From Hallerella succinigenes (GTDB taxonomy: Bacteria; Fibrobacterota; Fibrobacteria; Fibrobacterales; Fibrobacteraceae): a stretch of 64,000 bases of DNA. Positions within the stretch are counted from its first letter, which is position 1, and each line of letters starts with the position of its first letter. The notes under the pieces are model-generated. The model did not search any database, was not told the origin of the DNA, and saw only the letters and a program-made list of their open reading frames with translations. Of this stretch, positions 26,036 through 33,105 are shown piece by piece. A program made the position numbers and the translations under genes. The stretch lies in the NCBI RefSeq assembly GCF_002797675.1, contig NZ_PGEX01000001.1, positions 2,480,001 through 2,544,000 on the forward strand. Direction: 5' to 3'.

Positions 26036-26075
26036 TATATGTCCCAAACCGCGCCTACTTATGGCTGCCGTCAAA
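26036..26075 (+). pseudogene. LEPR-XLL stump
   Basis: In frame one reads KPRLLMAAVK-stop ending at 26075, which is a decayed LEPRLLMDA-type end without a start codon. It sits exactly where a LEPR-XLL stop precedes the dispersed repeat elsewhere. Confidence 0.4.
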
Positions 26076-26222
26076 TAATCATCCCACATCCCACACCCCA
26101 CACTACACACTGAAATCGCGTTAGGGGGCGTCGCACCATTGTGGCGAGACGCGTAGCGGCTCGATGAGCCGAGCGTGCTCGGCGAGCAGCACCCGACCCG
26201 GCCCTTGGCCGGGGAACGCCCA
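26076..26222. repeat. Dispersed island repeat, copy C
   Basis: Nearly identical to copy G: C/A-rich run, 'ctgaaatcgcgttaggggg', the GTCGCACCATTGTGGCGAGACGC block, GGCTCGATGAGCC, CCGAGCGTGCTCGG and 'ggccggggaacgccc'. It fills most of the 350-bp gap between the ATPase and the next toxin-antitoxin pair. Confidence 0.8.
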
Positions 26223-26354
26223 TAAGAAAACAGATTTAGGTTATTGTCCTTATATATTCCCGAATATATGAAATGGGGTGTTTGCTTCTTTGTGCAAAGA
26301 AAGGTATATTTTGGAGGAGGATTAAAAAAATATATATTGATGACGGAGGCCCCT

Positions 26355-26642
26355 ATGGAAATGACAACGGTCCAGCTTAAGGTTCCCGTGGCTATGAAAC
26401 CGTATATAGCGACGAAGCCAGATGGCGAACTTGTCCAGTTGGCCCTGTTGTTGCATCCGTTCGTGAAGAACGAGACCATTTCGCATGGTCGTGCCGCGGA
26501 AATCCTCGGCATCACAAAGTGGCAACTTATTGAACTTTACGCCAACGAGGGGTTCGCTTATTTTGACATGGACTGGAGCGAGGTAGAAGAAGACGTTGCA
26601 ACCTATGAACGCCTGAAAGCCAAAGAGGCCGCACAGGTATGA
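26355..26642 (+). CDS. UPF0175-family antitoxin
   Basis: 95 residues from ATG 26355, chosen because GGAGG ends six bases before it. Contains the UPF0175 helix-turn-helix: HGRAAEILGITKWQLIELYANEGFAYFDMD. Members are antitoxins of DUF3368 PIN toxins. Its stop overlaps the toxin start (ATGA at 26639-26642), a typical toxin-antitoxin arrangement. Confidence 0.85.
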   Translation: MEMTTVQLKVPVAMKPYIATKPDGELVQLALLLHPFVKNETISHGRAAEILGITKWQLIELYANEGFAYFDMDWSEVEEDVATYERLKAKEAAQV

Positions 26643-27124
26643 TTGTCGTCTCCGATACCACGCCACTTATTTCCCTCCTTAAAATTCGTCGCCTTGATTT
26701 GCTGGAACGTCTTTTTGGGGCTGTCCATATTCCTCAAGGAGTCTTCGACGAACTGACGGCAAACCCCGATTTTGCTGAAGAGGCGTCCGAAATTCAGGAA
26801 TGCGAATTCATCAAAATTCAGGATGTCAACCCACAAGAAGTGTCCCTTTTTAGGCGGACTACGGGGCTTGACCTTGGCGAGAGCGAGGCTCTGGTTCTTA
26901 CCGACAGGTTGAAAGCCGACTTGTTGCTTGTTGACGAGATTCGCGCGAGGCATGTCGCAAAATCTATCGGTTTCAATATAATGGGGACAATAGGCGTTTT
27001 CAGTGCCGCCTATAAAGAGGGTTTCATTTCTGCCGATGAAATTCGCGAGGCTGTGGAAATCCTGCGTTCCAGCGGGCGGCATATCGGTGAGCGACTTTTC
27101 AAGAAGTTGATTGAAACCTTGTAA
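26639..27124 (+). CDS. DUF3368 PIN-domain toxin
   Basis: 161 residues. Conserved PIN acids: Asp in VVSDTTPLISL (residue 6), Glu in LGESEAL near 83, and Asp in LLVDEIRAR near 100. DUF3368 proteins are putative RNases neutralised by UPF0175. The gene looks complete, in contrast to the broken PIN at 23995. Confidence 0.85.
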   Translation: MIVVSDTTPLISLLKIRRLDLLERLFGAVHIPQGVFDELTANPDFAEEASEIQECEFIKIQDVNPQEVSLFRRTTGLDLGESEALVLTDRLKADLLLVDEIRARHVAKSIGFNIMGTIGVFSAAYKEGFISADEIREAVEILRSSGRHIGERLFKKLIETL

Positions 27125-27160
27125 AATTGATTGACGGTCTGCGGGGATGAGGCGTTGGCC

Positions 27161-27225
27161 GGCTCGATGAGCCGAGCGTGCTCGGCGAGCAGCACCCGAC
27201 CCGGCCCCAGGCCGGGAAACGCCCA
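27161..27225. repeat. Dispersed island repeat, copy D (right half)
   Basis: Starts at GGCTCGATGAGCC and keeps CCGAGCGTGCTCGG and the CCCGGCCCCAGGCCGGG hairpin; the C/A-rich and GTCGCACC parts are missing. Lies between the DUF3368 toxin and the truncated ATPase. Confidence 0.7.
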
Positions 27226-27230
27226 AGATG

Positions 27231-28421
27231 TTAGGATTGCAAAAATGGAATCCAGTAAACGGGAATGCAGTCTGTTTTCCCGTCAACCATAAAATCTTTT
27301 GTGTAAGCGAGAATGCGGCGACCGATGCGGCGTGAATATTTCTTGCAGAATTCATCAAGGGATGCATGCGACTTGTAGCCCGACGACTTGACTTCGATGG
27401 GGCAGATTTTACTTTTCTCCGATATGATAAAATCTACCTCGTAATTGCTGTTCGTGTTCTCCTTGGGCCATGCGTAGTAATAGAGTTCGTGGCCTGCGGA
27501 ACGCAGCATTTGTGCGACGGCGTTTTCGTAAATGTATCCCAGATTGGCACTGGTCTTGTCCGACAGGAGTTTCTCGTAGATGATGTTGTTCGTAAAGTCC
27601 TTGTCCTTGAAGGCGAGCGTTACGAAAAGCCCCGTGTCGGCGGTGAACATCTTGTAAAAGTTGATGTTCTTGTTCATGGCGAGGCCTGTATTCGGGTCGT
27701 TTGCATGGTAGGCGAGTGCGATGGTAGAAGAATCACTCATGTTCGCAACGATTTCTTCAATGCGGTCCGCCTTGGTGCCGGGTAGCACCGAACTGACCTG
27801 ATAGCGCTTGGCGTTGCCGGTAAGCTGTGCGGGGATTGCGTCGAACAGGCTTGCGGCTCGGCCGCTTGGATCGATCTTGGAAAAGTCGTCTTCGTAAAGT
27901 TCTATGATTTCGCGCTTGACCGAATCGACCATCTTGAAACTGTTCGACCGGATACATTCGTGAACCGCCTGCGGCATGCCGCCCACAAGCATATACAGCC
28001 GGAAGTCCCGCATCAGTTTCCGGTGCACCCCGTTACCGAGAGGGATTCTTTTGGCGACGGCCTCCCTGAGCAGGTTAGCGGTGGCCCTGTCGCCTAGAGC
28101 CCAACGGAACACCTCGTAATCTAGCGGGAAAAGTTCCATTCGGGTTTCTTCACTTGGAATGACTATTTTTTCTACGTTCTTCCTGATGGATATGAGCGAG
28201 CCTGTTTCGATGTAGTCGTAGCGGTGGTCCTTGACAAGGTGCTTGATGGCCTGCCTTGCCTTGGGGCACAACTGGATCTCGTCGAAAACGATGCAGGACT
28301 TGCGTTCTTCCAGTTCAACCTGGTAGGCAATTTTGAGCCGCAGAAAAATGTAGTCCAGGTTCGAAAGGTCGTCGAACAGCGCCATAATTTCCGAAGAAGC
28401 CTTCGAAAAGTCAATGAGAAT
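27231..28421 (-). pseudogene. DUF4143-type ATPase lacking the Walker A domain
   Basis: Homology begins at YILIDFSKASSEI, just past the expected Walker A loop, and continues through ERKSCIVFDEIQLCP (Walker B), TGSLISI, ELFPLDYEVF and the C-terminal nuclease-like part (YENAVAQMLR...YEVDFIISEKSKICPIEVKSS, with the D, E-x-K residues). About 60-70 N-terminal residues are lost, so ATP binding is unlikely. The frame upstream runs antisense into other genes and is not part of the protein. A plausible promoter and an AGAGAGG ribosome site lie right before the break (with ATT, or ATG 28385, as starts), so a shortened product is possible. Confidence 0.7.
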
Positions 28422-28441
28422 GTATTTACCTCTCTGAGCCA

Positions 28442-28470
28442 AATATAGCCTATTTTGCCCAAAATCACAA
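28442..28470 (-). promoter_or_regulatory. Promoter candidate before the truncated ATPase
   Basis: On the minus strand, TTGTGA and TATATT are 17 bp apart, and an AGAGAGG sequence follows about 15 bp later. It may drive a shortened product, or be coincidental in AT-rich DNA. Confidence 0.35.
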
Positions 28471-28631
28471 GTTTTATTTTCGTAAAAATGCCTAAATCCA
28501 CTAATTTTTAGACGGCGTATTTGCCGGAATTCACCTTTTTTATAAGGAGACAAAATGTTCTCCCCAAAGAGGATAACTCTACTATGGCAACAAGTTGCCA
28601 AGTATCGTATAGCGGGGATGACAAGTTGGGG

Positions 28632-28655
28632 CCGGGGAACGCCCAAGGAAGGGCC
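28632..28655. repeat. Dispersed island repeat, copy E (right end only)
   Basis: 'ggggccggggaacgcccaag' followed by the same 30 bp as copy A and then the 3' end of the PDDEXK ATPase. Just upstream a good ribosome site and ATG (28555) begin a 25-codon gene head that is cut off by the repeat. Confidence 0.6.
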
Positions 28656-28666
28656 AAACTTGTTGG

Positions 28667-30253
28667 TTACCCTTCCACAACCTTCCATTCGCCGATGGTG
28701 CGCTTTTCCTGGTCGAACGTAACACCAATCTTGAATAACTTCTTCGGGTTGCCGTCTTTGGCCATCGTGACGGAATATGGAATCAGGTAGCCCTTGTCGT
28801 CGATTTGCTTCAGCGCGTCGTCGACGGTGGCCGACTTGTCCAGCTTGAACTCGAATACATAAACGGCGCCGGCGGTTTCCACTACGGCGTCGGCACGGCC
28901 TGCGGCACTGCGTTCCTCGGTACGCACGACGTATGGCGTACACAGTTTGAACGTAAGGAAGAAGATTGTCTTGTAATGGGCTTCGTCCTGGCGCTCCGTG
29001 TCGTAGGGGATGCCGCTCATGAACGCCTTCATGAGGGTGAGAGCCTGTTCGATGTCGCAGTCATCAAGCGCATCGACAAAACGTAACAGGAACGAGTCGT
29101 TTTGAACAACATCGTCCATTGCATAATAGGGCATCAGGGCCTTCAAAAACCCGAGGCGGACTTCGTCGTTCGGGAATCCCAGCACAAAACGACTTCCCGG
29201 TTTGGAAGATTTTATCGTCAGGTAACCGCTCTGGTACAGCATCGGGATAGGGTTCTTGGCAGTCTCCGTCGGTGCGTCGAACATGTCAAGAGTTGCCTCG
29301 AAACCGGTATCGAAAGGCGTCGGGTCCACCTTGTACTTGCGCATGAGCCTGGTCAGAATCGTCGGCGTTCCCGTGGAAAACCAGTAGTTGGCAAGTTCTC
29401 CATCACTTAGCGAATTGATAAGGCTGAACGGATTGAACACGTCCGGCGAGTTCTTGCTGAAGTGGTAGCCGTCGTACTGGCGCGTTAGCGCCTCGCATGC
29501 ACCGTCATAGGTCAAGCCGTTCTTGTCTGCGAGGGCCTGGATCTCGGGCTGCATCTGGGTCAGCACTTCTTCCTTCGTAATTCCGCAGATGGCCGCGTAG
29601 TCATCGTTCATCGTGATGACCTTCAAATTGTTGAGCTCGCTGAAAATCGAGAGCTGGCTGAACTTGCTGATGCCCGTGAGGAACACGAAGCGGAGGATGC
29701 CGCCCAAATCCTTGAGCGGGCTGAACAGCTTGCGCATCTCGTTCTTGAGCGTGAGCTGGAGTTCCGGATTTTCCATGGAATCCAGCAGCGGGGCGTCGTA
29801 TTCGTCGACAAGCACTACAGGGGGCATGCCTGTGCTTGCATGAGCAGCCTTGATAAGCAACTCGAAACGCACACCCCAAGCCGACTTGTCGGACGGTACA
29901 AGCCCATACTGGCGTTCCCATTCGCCAAGCTTCAAATTGAGCGTATCTGCCAGGTCCTCTTCGGTAATGAACTTGTTCCCCGCGAAACTCAACTTGAACA
30001 CCGGGTACTTTTTCCACTCGGTCTCGAGTTTCTCCATCGCGAGGCCAGTGAACAAGTCCTTGCGCCCTTCAAAATAGTATTGCAGCGTGCTGACCAGCAG
30101 CGATTTCCCGAAACGGCGCGGACGGGACAAAAAGAAATACCTGTCCGCTTTGACCAATTTATAGATCAAGTCGGTTTTGTCAACGTAATACTTGCCGTCT
30201 TCGCGAATCACCGCGAAATCCTGCACACCGATGGGAAATCTCTTTAACGCCAT
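28667..30253 (-). CDS. AAA-ATPase_like / PDDEXK_9 nuclease-family protein, copy 2
   Basis: About 528 residues from ATG 30253. Same architecture as copy 1 (15744-17327): SRPRRFGKS, DEYDAPLLDSMENPELQL, and the C-terminal GRADAVV...VFEFKLD nuclease site. Differences are confined to blocks: roughly residues 78-122, a loop near 335-345 and a region near 375-415; the rest is identical or nearly so at protein and DNA level. This patchwork suggests swapping of specificity modules or gene conversion. Also divergent from a LEPR-like ORF. Confidence 0.88.
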   Translation of the reverse strand: MALKRFPIGVQDFAVIREDGKYYVDKTDLIYKLVKADRYFFLSRPRRFGKSLLVSTLQYYFEGRKDLFTGLAMEKLETEWKKYPVFKLSFAGNKFITEEDLADTLNLKLGEWERQYGLVPSDKSAWGVRFELLIKAAHASTGMPPVVLVDEYDAPLLDSMENPELQLTLKNEMRKLFSPLKDLGGILRFVFLTGISKFSQLSIFSELNNLKVITMNDDYAAICGITKEEVLTQMQPEIQALADKNGLTYDGACEALTRQYDGYHFSKNSPDVFNPFSLINSLSDGELANYWFSTGTPTILTRLMRKYKVDPTPFDTGFEATLDMFDAPTETAKNPIPMLYQSGYLTIKSSKPGSRFVLGFPNDEVRLGFLKALMPYYAMDDVVQNDSFLLRFVDALDDCDIEQALTLMKAFMSGIPYDTERQDEAHYKTIFFLTFKLCTPYVVRTEERSAAGRADAVVETAGAVYVFEFKLDKSATVDDALKQIDDKGYLIPYSVTMAKDGNPKKLFKIGVTFDQEKRTIGEWKVVEG

Positions 30254-30354
30254 GGTAACAAAATACAATTTTTTCGGCGGGCATTACTCCCCGATGGGGG
30301 TGCCGTAGGCTGGTTGGGATTGTGCTATATTTCGGAGATAGCGAGGTACCGCCA

Positions 30355-30768
30355 GTGAGTTTCTTGTTCTTGATTCGCAGTTTTGCCTGCGCCCTGATGA
30401 TGGATGGCGCACCGGGCGACATCGTGCTGCCGGGTGGCGTTGAACAGCCCGAAGCGGTTATCGAGGCCCCGGCGGTGATTGGCGAGATAGAACGGCCAGT
30501 CAATGTGACCCCGAACGACGCTGACTTCTTGACCAGGGCGAGCATCAAGCAGCTTGCCAACACGGAGTTTGTCCGTAACCCCGAGACGGGGCTATATGTG
30601 GCAGATGATTCCGGCGAAACAGTCAAGTCTGTAAACAAGGACTTGATAATAAACCCACAGAAAAATTTTGAAATACAACAGTCTGCACCGCTGAGCGCTG
30701 CGGATATTCAAGCCCTGCTCTCTATTGACCCGGACAACATGGGCGACAAGGGCGAAACGAAAGTTTAA
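30355..30768 (+). CDS. LEPR-XLL-like ORF (137 residues)
   Basis: GTG 30355 with AGCGAGG upstream. Hydrophobic start, CALMMDGAPGD (a degenerate LEPRxMMDG-type motif), then an acidic/Pro-rich tail with VEQPEAVIEAPAVIGEIERP and no recognisable domain. It is the intact form of the truncated copy at 17433, shares about 130 bp of its 5' region with it, and directly precedes FISUMP 5 (18 bp). Confidence 0.5.
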   Translation: MSFLFLIRSFACALMMDGAPGDIVLPGGVEQPEAVIEAPAVIGEIERPVNVTPNDADFLTRASIKQLANTEFVRNPETGLYVADDSGETVKSVNKDLIINPQKNFEIQQSAPLSAADIQALLSIDPDNMGDKGETKV

Positions 30769-30786
30769 TAACAGGAGTACCAAAAG

Positions 30787-31923
30787 ATGAACAAGTTCAA
30801 GACACTACTTTTCTTAGCCGTGTTTGGCGGAATAGGCCTTTGGGGCTGTGATGATTCGTCGTCAGCCTCTAGCAATGGACCGGATGAAAATGCCGCTGTT
30901 GATTCTTCATCCTCTATTTGTAAAGATTGTGATGACGAATTGAGTAGTTCTGATAAAAAGATTGAATCCTCTGCTGAGAAGGGTGATGAATCATCGGATG
31001 ATGCTAAAACAGGCAAGTCTTCTTCAAGTAAGGAAAATAGAACAAGTAGTTCTTCGAGCCAGAAAAATGTGAACATAAGTTTGGGTGGTGAAATTCGAAT
31101 TTGTGAGGAAAATGAGCAGAAGGTTGTAATATCCGAAATTGATACAGGATATGTTACATGTCGAAATAACCAATGGGTTGTTGATTCTATTGTAGAAATT
31201 ATTAACCCCAAGGTTTACCCTAACATGGATAGTGTTTTTGGTTCTGAATATGTTCATGGAACTTTTACGGACGATCGTGACAAAAAGGTTTATAAGACCG
31301 CCAACATTTATTATGACTATGACGGAGTCTCCACCATTACCGTGATGGCTCAGAATTTGAACTACGCAGAAATAACGATTGACAGCACCAGAAAGGTTTT
31401 TGATGATAGTAAGGTAGAGAAACGCTGCTACAAGGATGACCCCTGGTACTGCGACAACTACTTTGGTGCACTTTACACCTGGAGCGAAGCGATGGGACTC
31501 CCCAAGGTGTGTGACAGCGTGGGCGTTGCGGAAAACCCCAAGTGTAATATTGACCTTAGCAAAAAAGTTCAGGGGGTATGCCCGACGGGTTGGCATGTGA
31601 TGGACGAGACTGAGTGGAAACATATTGCGTACTATAACGGAATCGATATGAGTTATACACTCCTTTCGCATGCCGTGTGGCCGCAGAAAAAGGGGCACAA
31701 TTCGTATGGGTTGAGCATCTTGCCTTATGGAGATGAAGGATACGAAGACCATCAAGCTTTTTTTTGGCTTCCGCAAGAGTACAAATCTAATAATAAGAGA
31801 GGAAATTATATTGCAATCGCTATGGTCGACAATACTGTTCGATTTGAAATATCATCAGGTGAAAAAGATGCATTTATGTATATACGATGCGTCCTTGATT
31901 ATGATAAAACAATCTTGAAATAA
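30787..31923 (+). CDS. FISUMP-domain lipoprotein 5 with Ser-rich linker
   Basis: 378 residues from ATG 30787 (AACAGGAG upstream). Signal MNKFKTLLFLAVFGGIGLWGC, a shorter Ser/Asp-rich linker (about 90 residues), an ICEENEQKVVI spacer domain, then a FISUMP domain of the 'YKDDPWYCDNYFGALYTW' subtype (MAQNLNYAEI, GVCPTGWHVMDETEW, ending IRCVLDY). Closest here to FISUMP 3. Followed 32 bp later by a LEPR-XLL gene. Confidence 0.9.
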   Translation: MNKFKTLLFLAVFGGIGLWGCDDSSSASSNGPDENAAVDSSSSICKDCDDELSSSDKKIESSAEKGDESSDDAKTGKSSSSKENRTSSSSSQKNVNISLGGEIRICEENEQKVVISEIDTGYVTCRNNQWVVDSIVEIINPKVYPNMDSVFGSEYVHGTFTDDRDKKVYKTANIYYDYDGVSTITVMAQNLNYAEITIDSTRKVFDDSKVEKRCYKDDPWYCDNYFGALYTWSEAMGLPKVCDSVGVAENPKCNIDLSKKVQGVCPTGWHVMDETEWKHIAYYNGIDMSYTLLSHAVWPQKKGHNSYGLSILPYGDEGYEDHQAFFWLPQEYKSNNKRGNYIAIAMVDNTVRFEISSGEKDAFMYIRCVLDYDKTILK

Positions 31924-31955
31924 CTTTTAAACCTTAGAACTTACCGAGAAATAGC

Positions 31956-32231
31956 ATGAGCAAGAACGTAAAAAACAATCCGTACAAGATGGAATCTCTT
32001 GAACGCCGTTACATGATGGACGGAAATCAGTGGAATGATGAAATACATACCGCCGCTTCTGCATTGTTTAATGGTGTTATTTCTGATGCAGTGCATAAAT
32101 TTAATACCCTGCAAAATCAAATTGCCTCGCAGTTGAATGATCCTGATGCCGGTTTGTCTGGCAATGTAAGGCAGGATGGAGAAATCGTCAGTGTTGATAA
32201 GGTAACATTGTTGTCGGTCCTAGCCGCCTAG
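31956..32231 (+). CDS. LEPR-XLL protein (91 residues)
   Basis: ATG 31956. Head NPYKMESLERRYMMDGNQW (Arg replacing Pro in LEPR), then helical residues and an ending VTLLSVLAA. The stop and next 17 bases match those after the 146-residue protein at 23307, pointing to a shared 3' end. No further domain is visible. Confidence 0.65.
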   Translation: MSKNVKNNPYKMESLERRYMMDGNQWNDEIHTAASALFNGVISDAVHKFNTLQNQIASQLNDPDAGLSGNVRQDGEIVSVDKVTLLSVLAA

Positions 32232-32315
32232 TGGGATAATTCCACACTCACACCCCACACTTCACACTCCACACTGAAATCGCGTTAAGGGCCGGGGAAC
32301 GCTCAAGGAAGTCGT
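32232..32315. repeat. Dispersed island repeat, copy F (short form)
   Basis: 'tgggataattccacac', C/A-rich run, 'ctgaaatcgcgttaaggg' and 'gccggggaacgctcaagg'; the hairpin block is missing. Confidence 0.7.
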
Positions 32316-32391
32316 GTTTTTAAAAACCTGTCCGCTTCCTTTAATACCGGAAATTGTATATATTTAGATTAGATGAATAAGGAGGTGCAGT

Positions 32392-32589
32392 ATGTCTGAT
32401 GTCGCTTTTGCCGATTTTACCGAGCAGGTGCTGTCTCTTTCCTATGAGCAGACTCTTACGCTGATGAGCAAGATGTTGGAATCGTTGAAGACCAAACGGC
32501 GCGAAGAAAATTTCGCCGAATTGGAAAAAGACGTCGCGCGCAGTTCCATGAATTCCATGTGGGATGAATTGAAGAATGACACATGGTGA
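32392..32589 (+). CDS. Addiction-module antitoxin (MazE-like position)
   Basis: 65 residues, mostly helical and charged (EQVLSLSYEQTLTLMSKMLESLKTKR). The sequence resembles the short 'addiction module' proteins preceding MazF or ParE toxins. GGAGGTGCAGT lies just before ATG 32392. It overlaps the toxin gene by 14 bp. Confidence 0.75.
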   Translation: MSDVAFADFTEQVLSLSYEQTLTLMSKMLESLKTKRREENFAELEKDVARSSMNSMWDELKNDTW

Positions 32590-32866
32590 AGTCTGGCTAA
32601 TCGATTTTGGCGACCCAGTTGGCGGCCTTCCGTCCAAGATTCGCCCTGCGGTCGTGATGCAAAATGATCTGCTCGGCATAAAGAATCTGAACACTGTCGT
32701 TGCGATTCCTTTTACTTCGAATCTCGAAAGGGCGGGCCACGAGCCGAACATTCTGTTCCGAAAGGAAGAAACGGGTCTTCCGAAGGATTCAGTTGCGGTT
32801 ATTCACCTTATCGGTGCGGTCAACAAGTTCTGTTTTGACAGAGGAAAAGCCTTATTCGTCAGATAA
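32576..32866 (+). CDS. PemK/MazF-family toxin
   Basis: 96 residues with the MazF opening GEVWLIDFGDPVGGLPSKIRPAVVMQND, the VVAIPFTSNL strand and a catalytic-type Thr/Ser region. PemK/MazF toxins are sequence-specific RNases. Complete, and translationally coupled to the upstream antitoxin, so likely a working pair. Followed 25 bp later by repeat copy G. Confidence 0.88.
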   Translation: MTHGEVWLIDFGDPVGGLPSKIRPAVVMQNDLLGIKNLNTVVAIPFTSNLERAGHEPNILFRKEETGLPKDSVAVIHLIGAVNKFCFDRGKALFVR

Positions 32867-32891
32867 GTCTGGCTAATCAGAACATCTTCGA

Positions 32892-33034
32892 ATAATCACC
32901 CCACACTTCACACCCCACACTGAAATCGCGTTAGGGGGCGTCGCACCATTGTGGCGAGACGCGTAGCGGCTCGATGAGCCGAGCGTGCTCGGCGAGCAGC
33001 ACCCGACCCGGCCCCAGGCCGGGGAACGCCCAAA
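32892..33034. repeat. Dispersed island repeat, copy G (full length)
   Basis: Best reference copy, about 143 bp: C/A-rich run, 'ctgaaatcgcgttaggggg', GTCGCACCATTGTGGCGAGACGC, GGCTCGATGAGCC, CCGAGCGTGCTCGG, 'gcagcacccgacccggcccc' and 'ggccggggaacgccc'. Copy C is almost identical. Confidence 0.8.
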
Positions 33035-33050
33035 AGAGGGGGATTCTGGA

Positions 33051-33091
33051 AAATTATTTAGTAGGAAAATTATTTTTCTGCTAAATAATTT
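33051..33091. promoter_or_regulatory. Inverted repeat before the DUF234 ATPase
   Basis: AAATTATTTAGTAG (33051-33064) and CTGCTAAATAATTT (33078-33091) are inverted at 13 of 14 positions; the loop repeats 'aaaattattt' again. It ends 15 bp before ATG 33106, so it could occlude the ribosome site or serve as an operator. Confidence 0.5.
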
Positions 33092-33105
33092 GTTATGTTA
33101 GGGGT

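Noticed and set aside
28555-28722. 55-codon ORF with an AAGGAG site
   Set aside because: After about 25 codons it runs into repeat copy E and then antisense through the ATPase 3' end; at most a gene head cut by the repeat.
15661-33034. Dispersed repeats as integron attC sites
   Set aside because: Several copies contain a GTTAGG-like string, but the matching inverse core and paired L/R boxes are not found, and no integron integrase is in the window.
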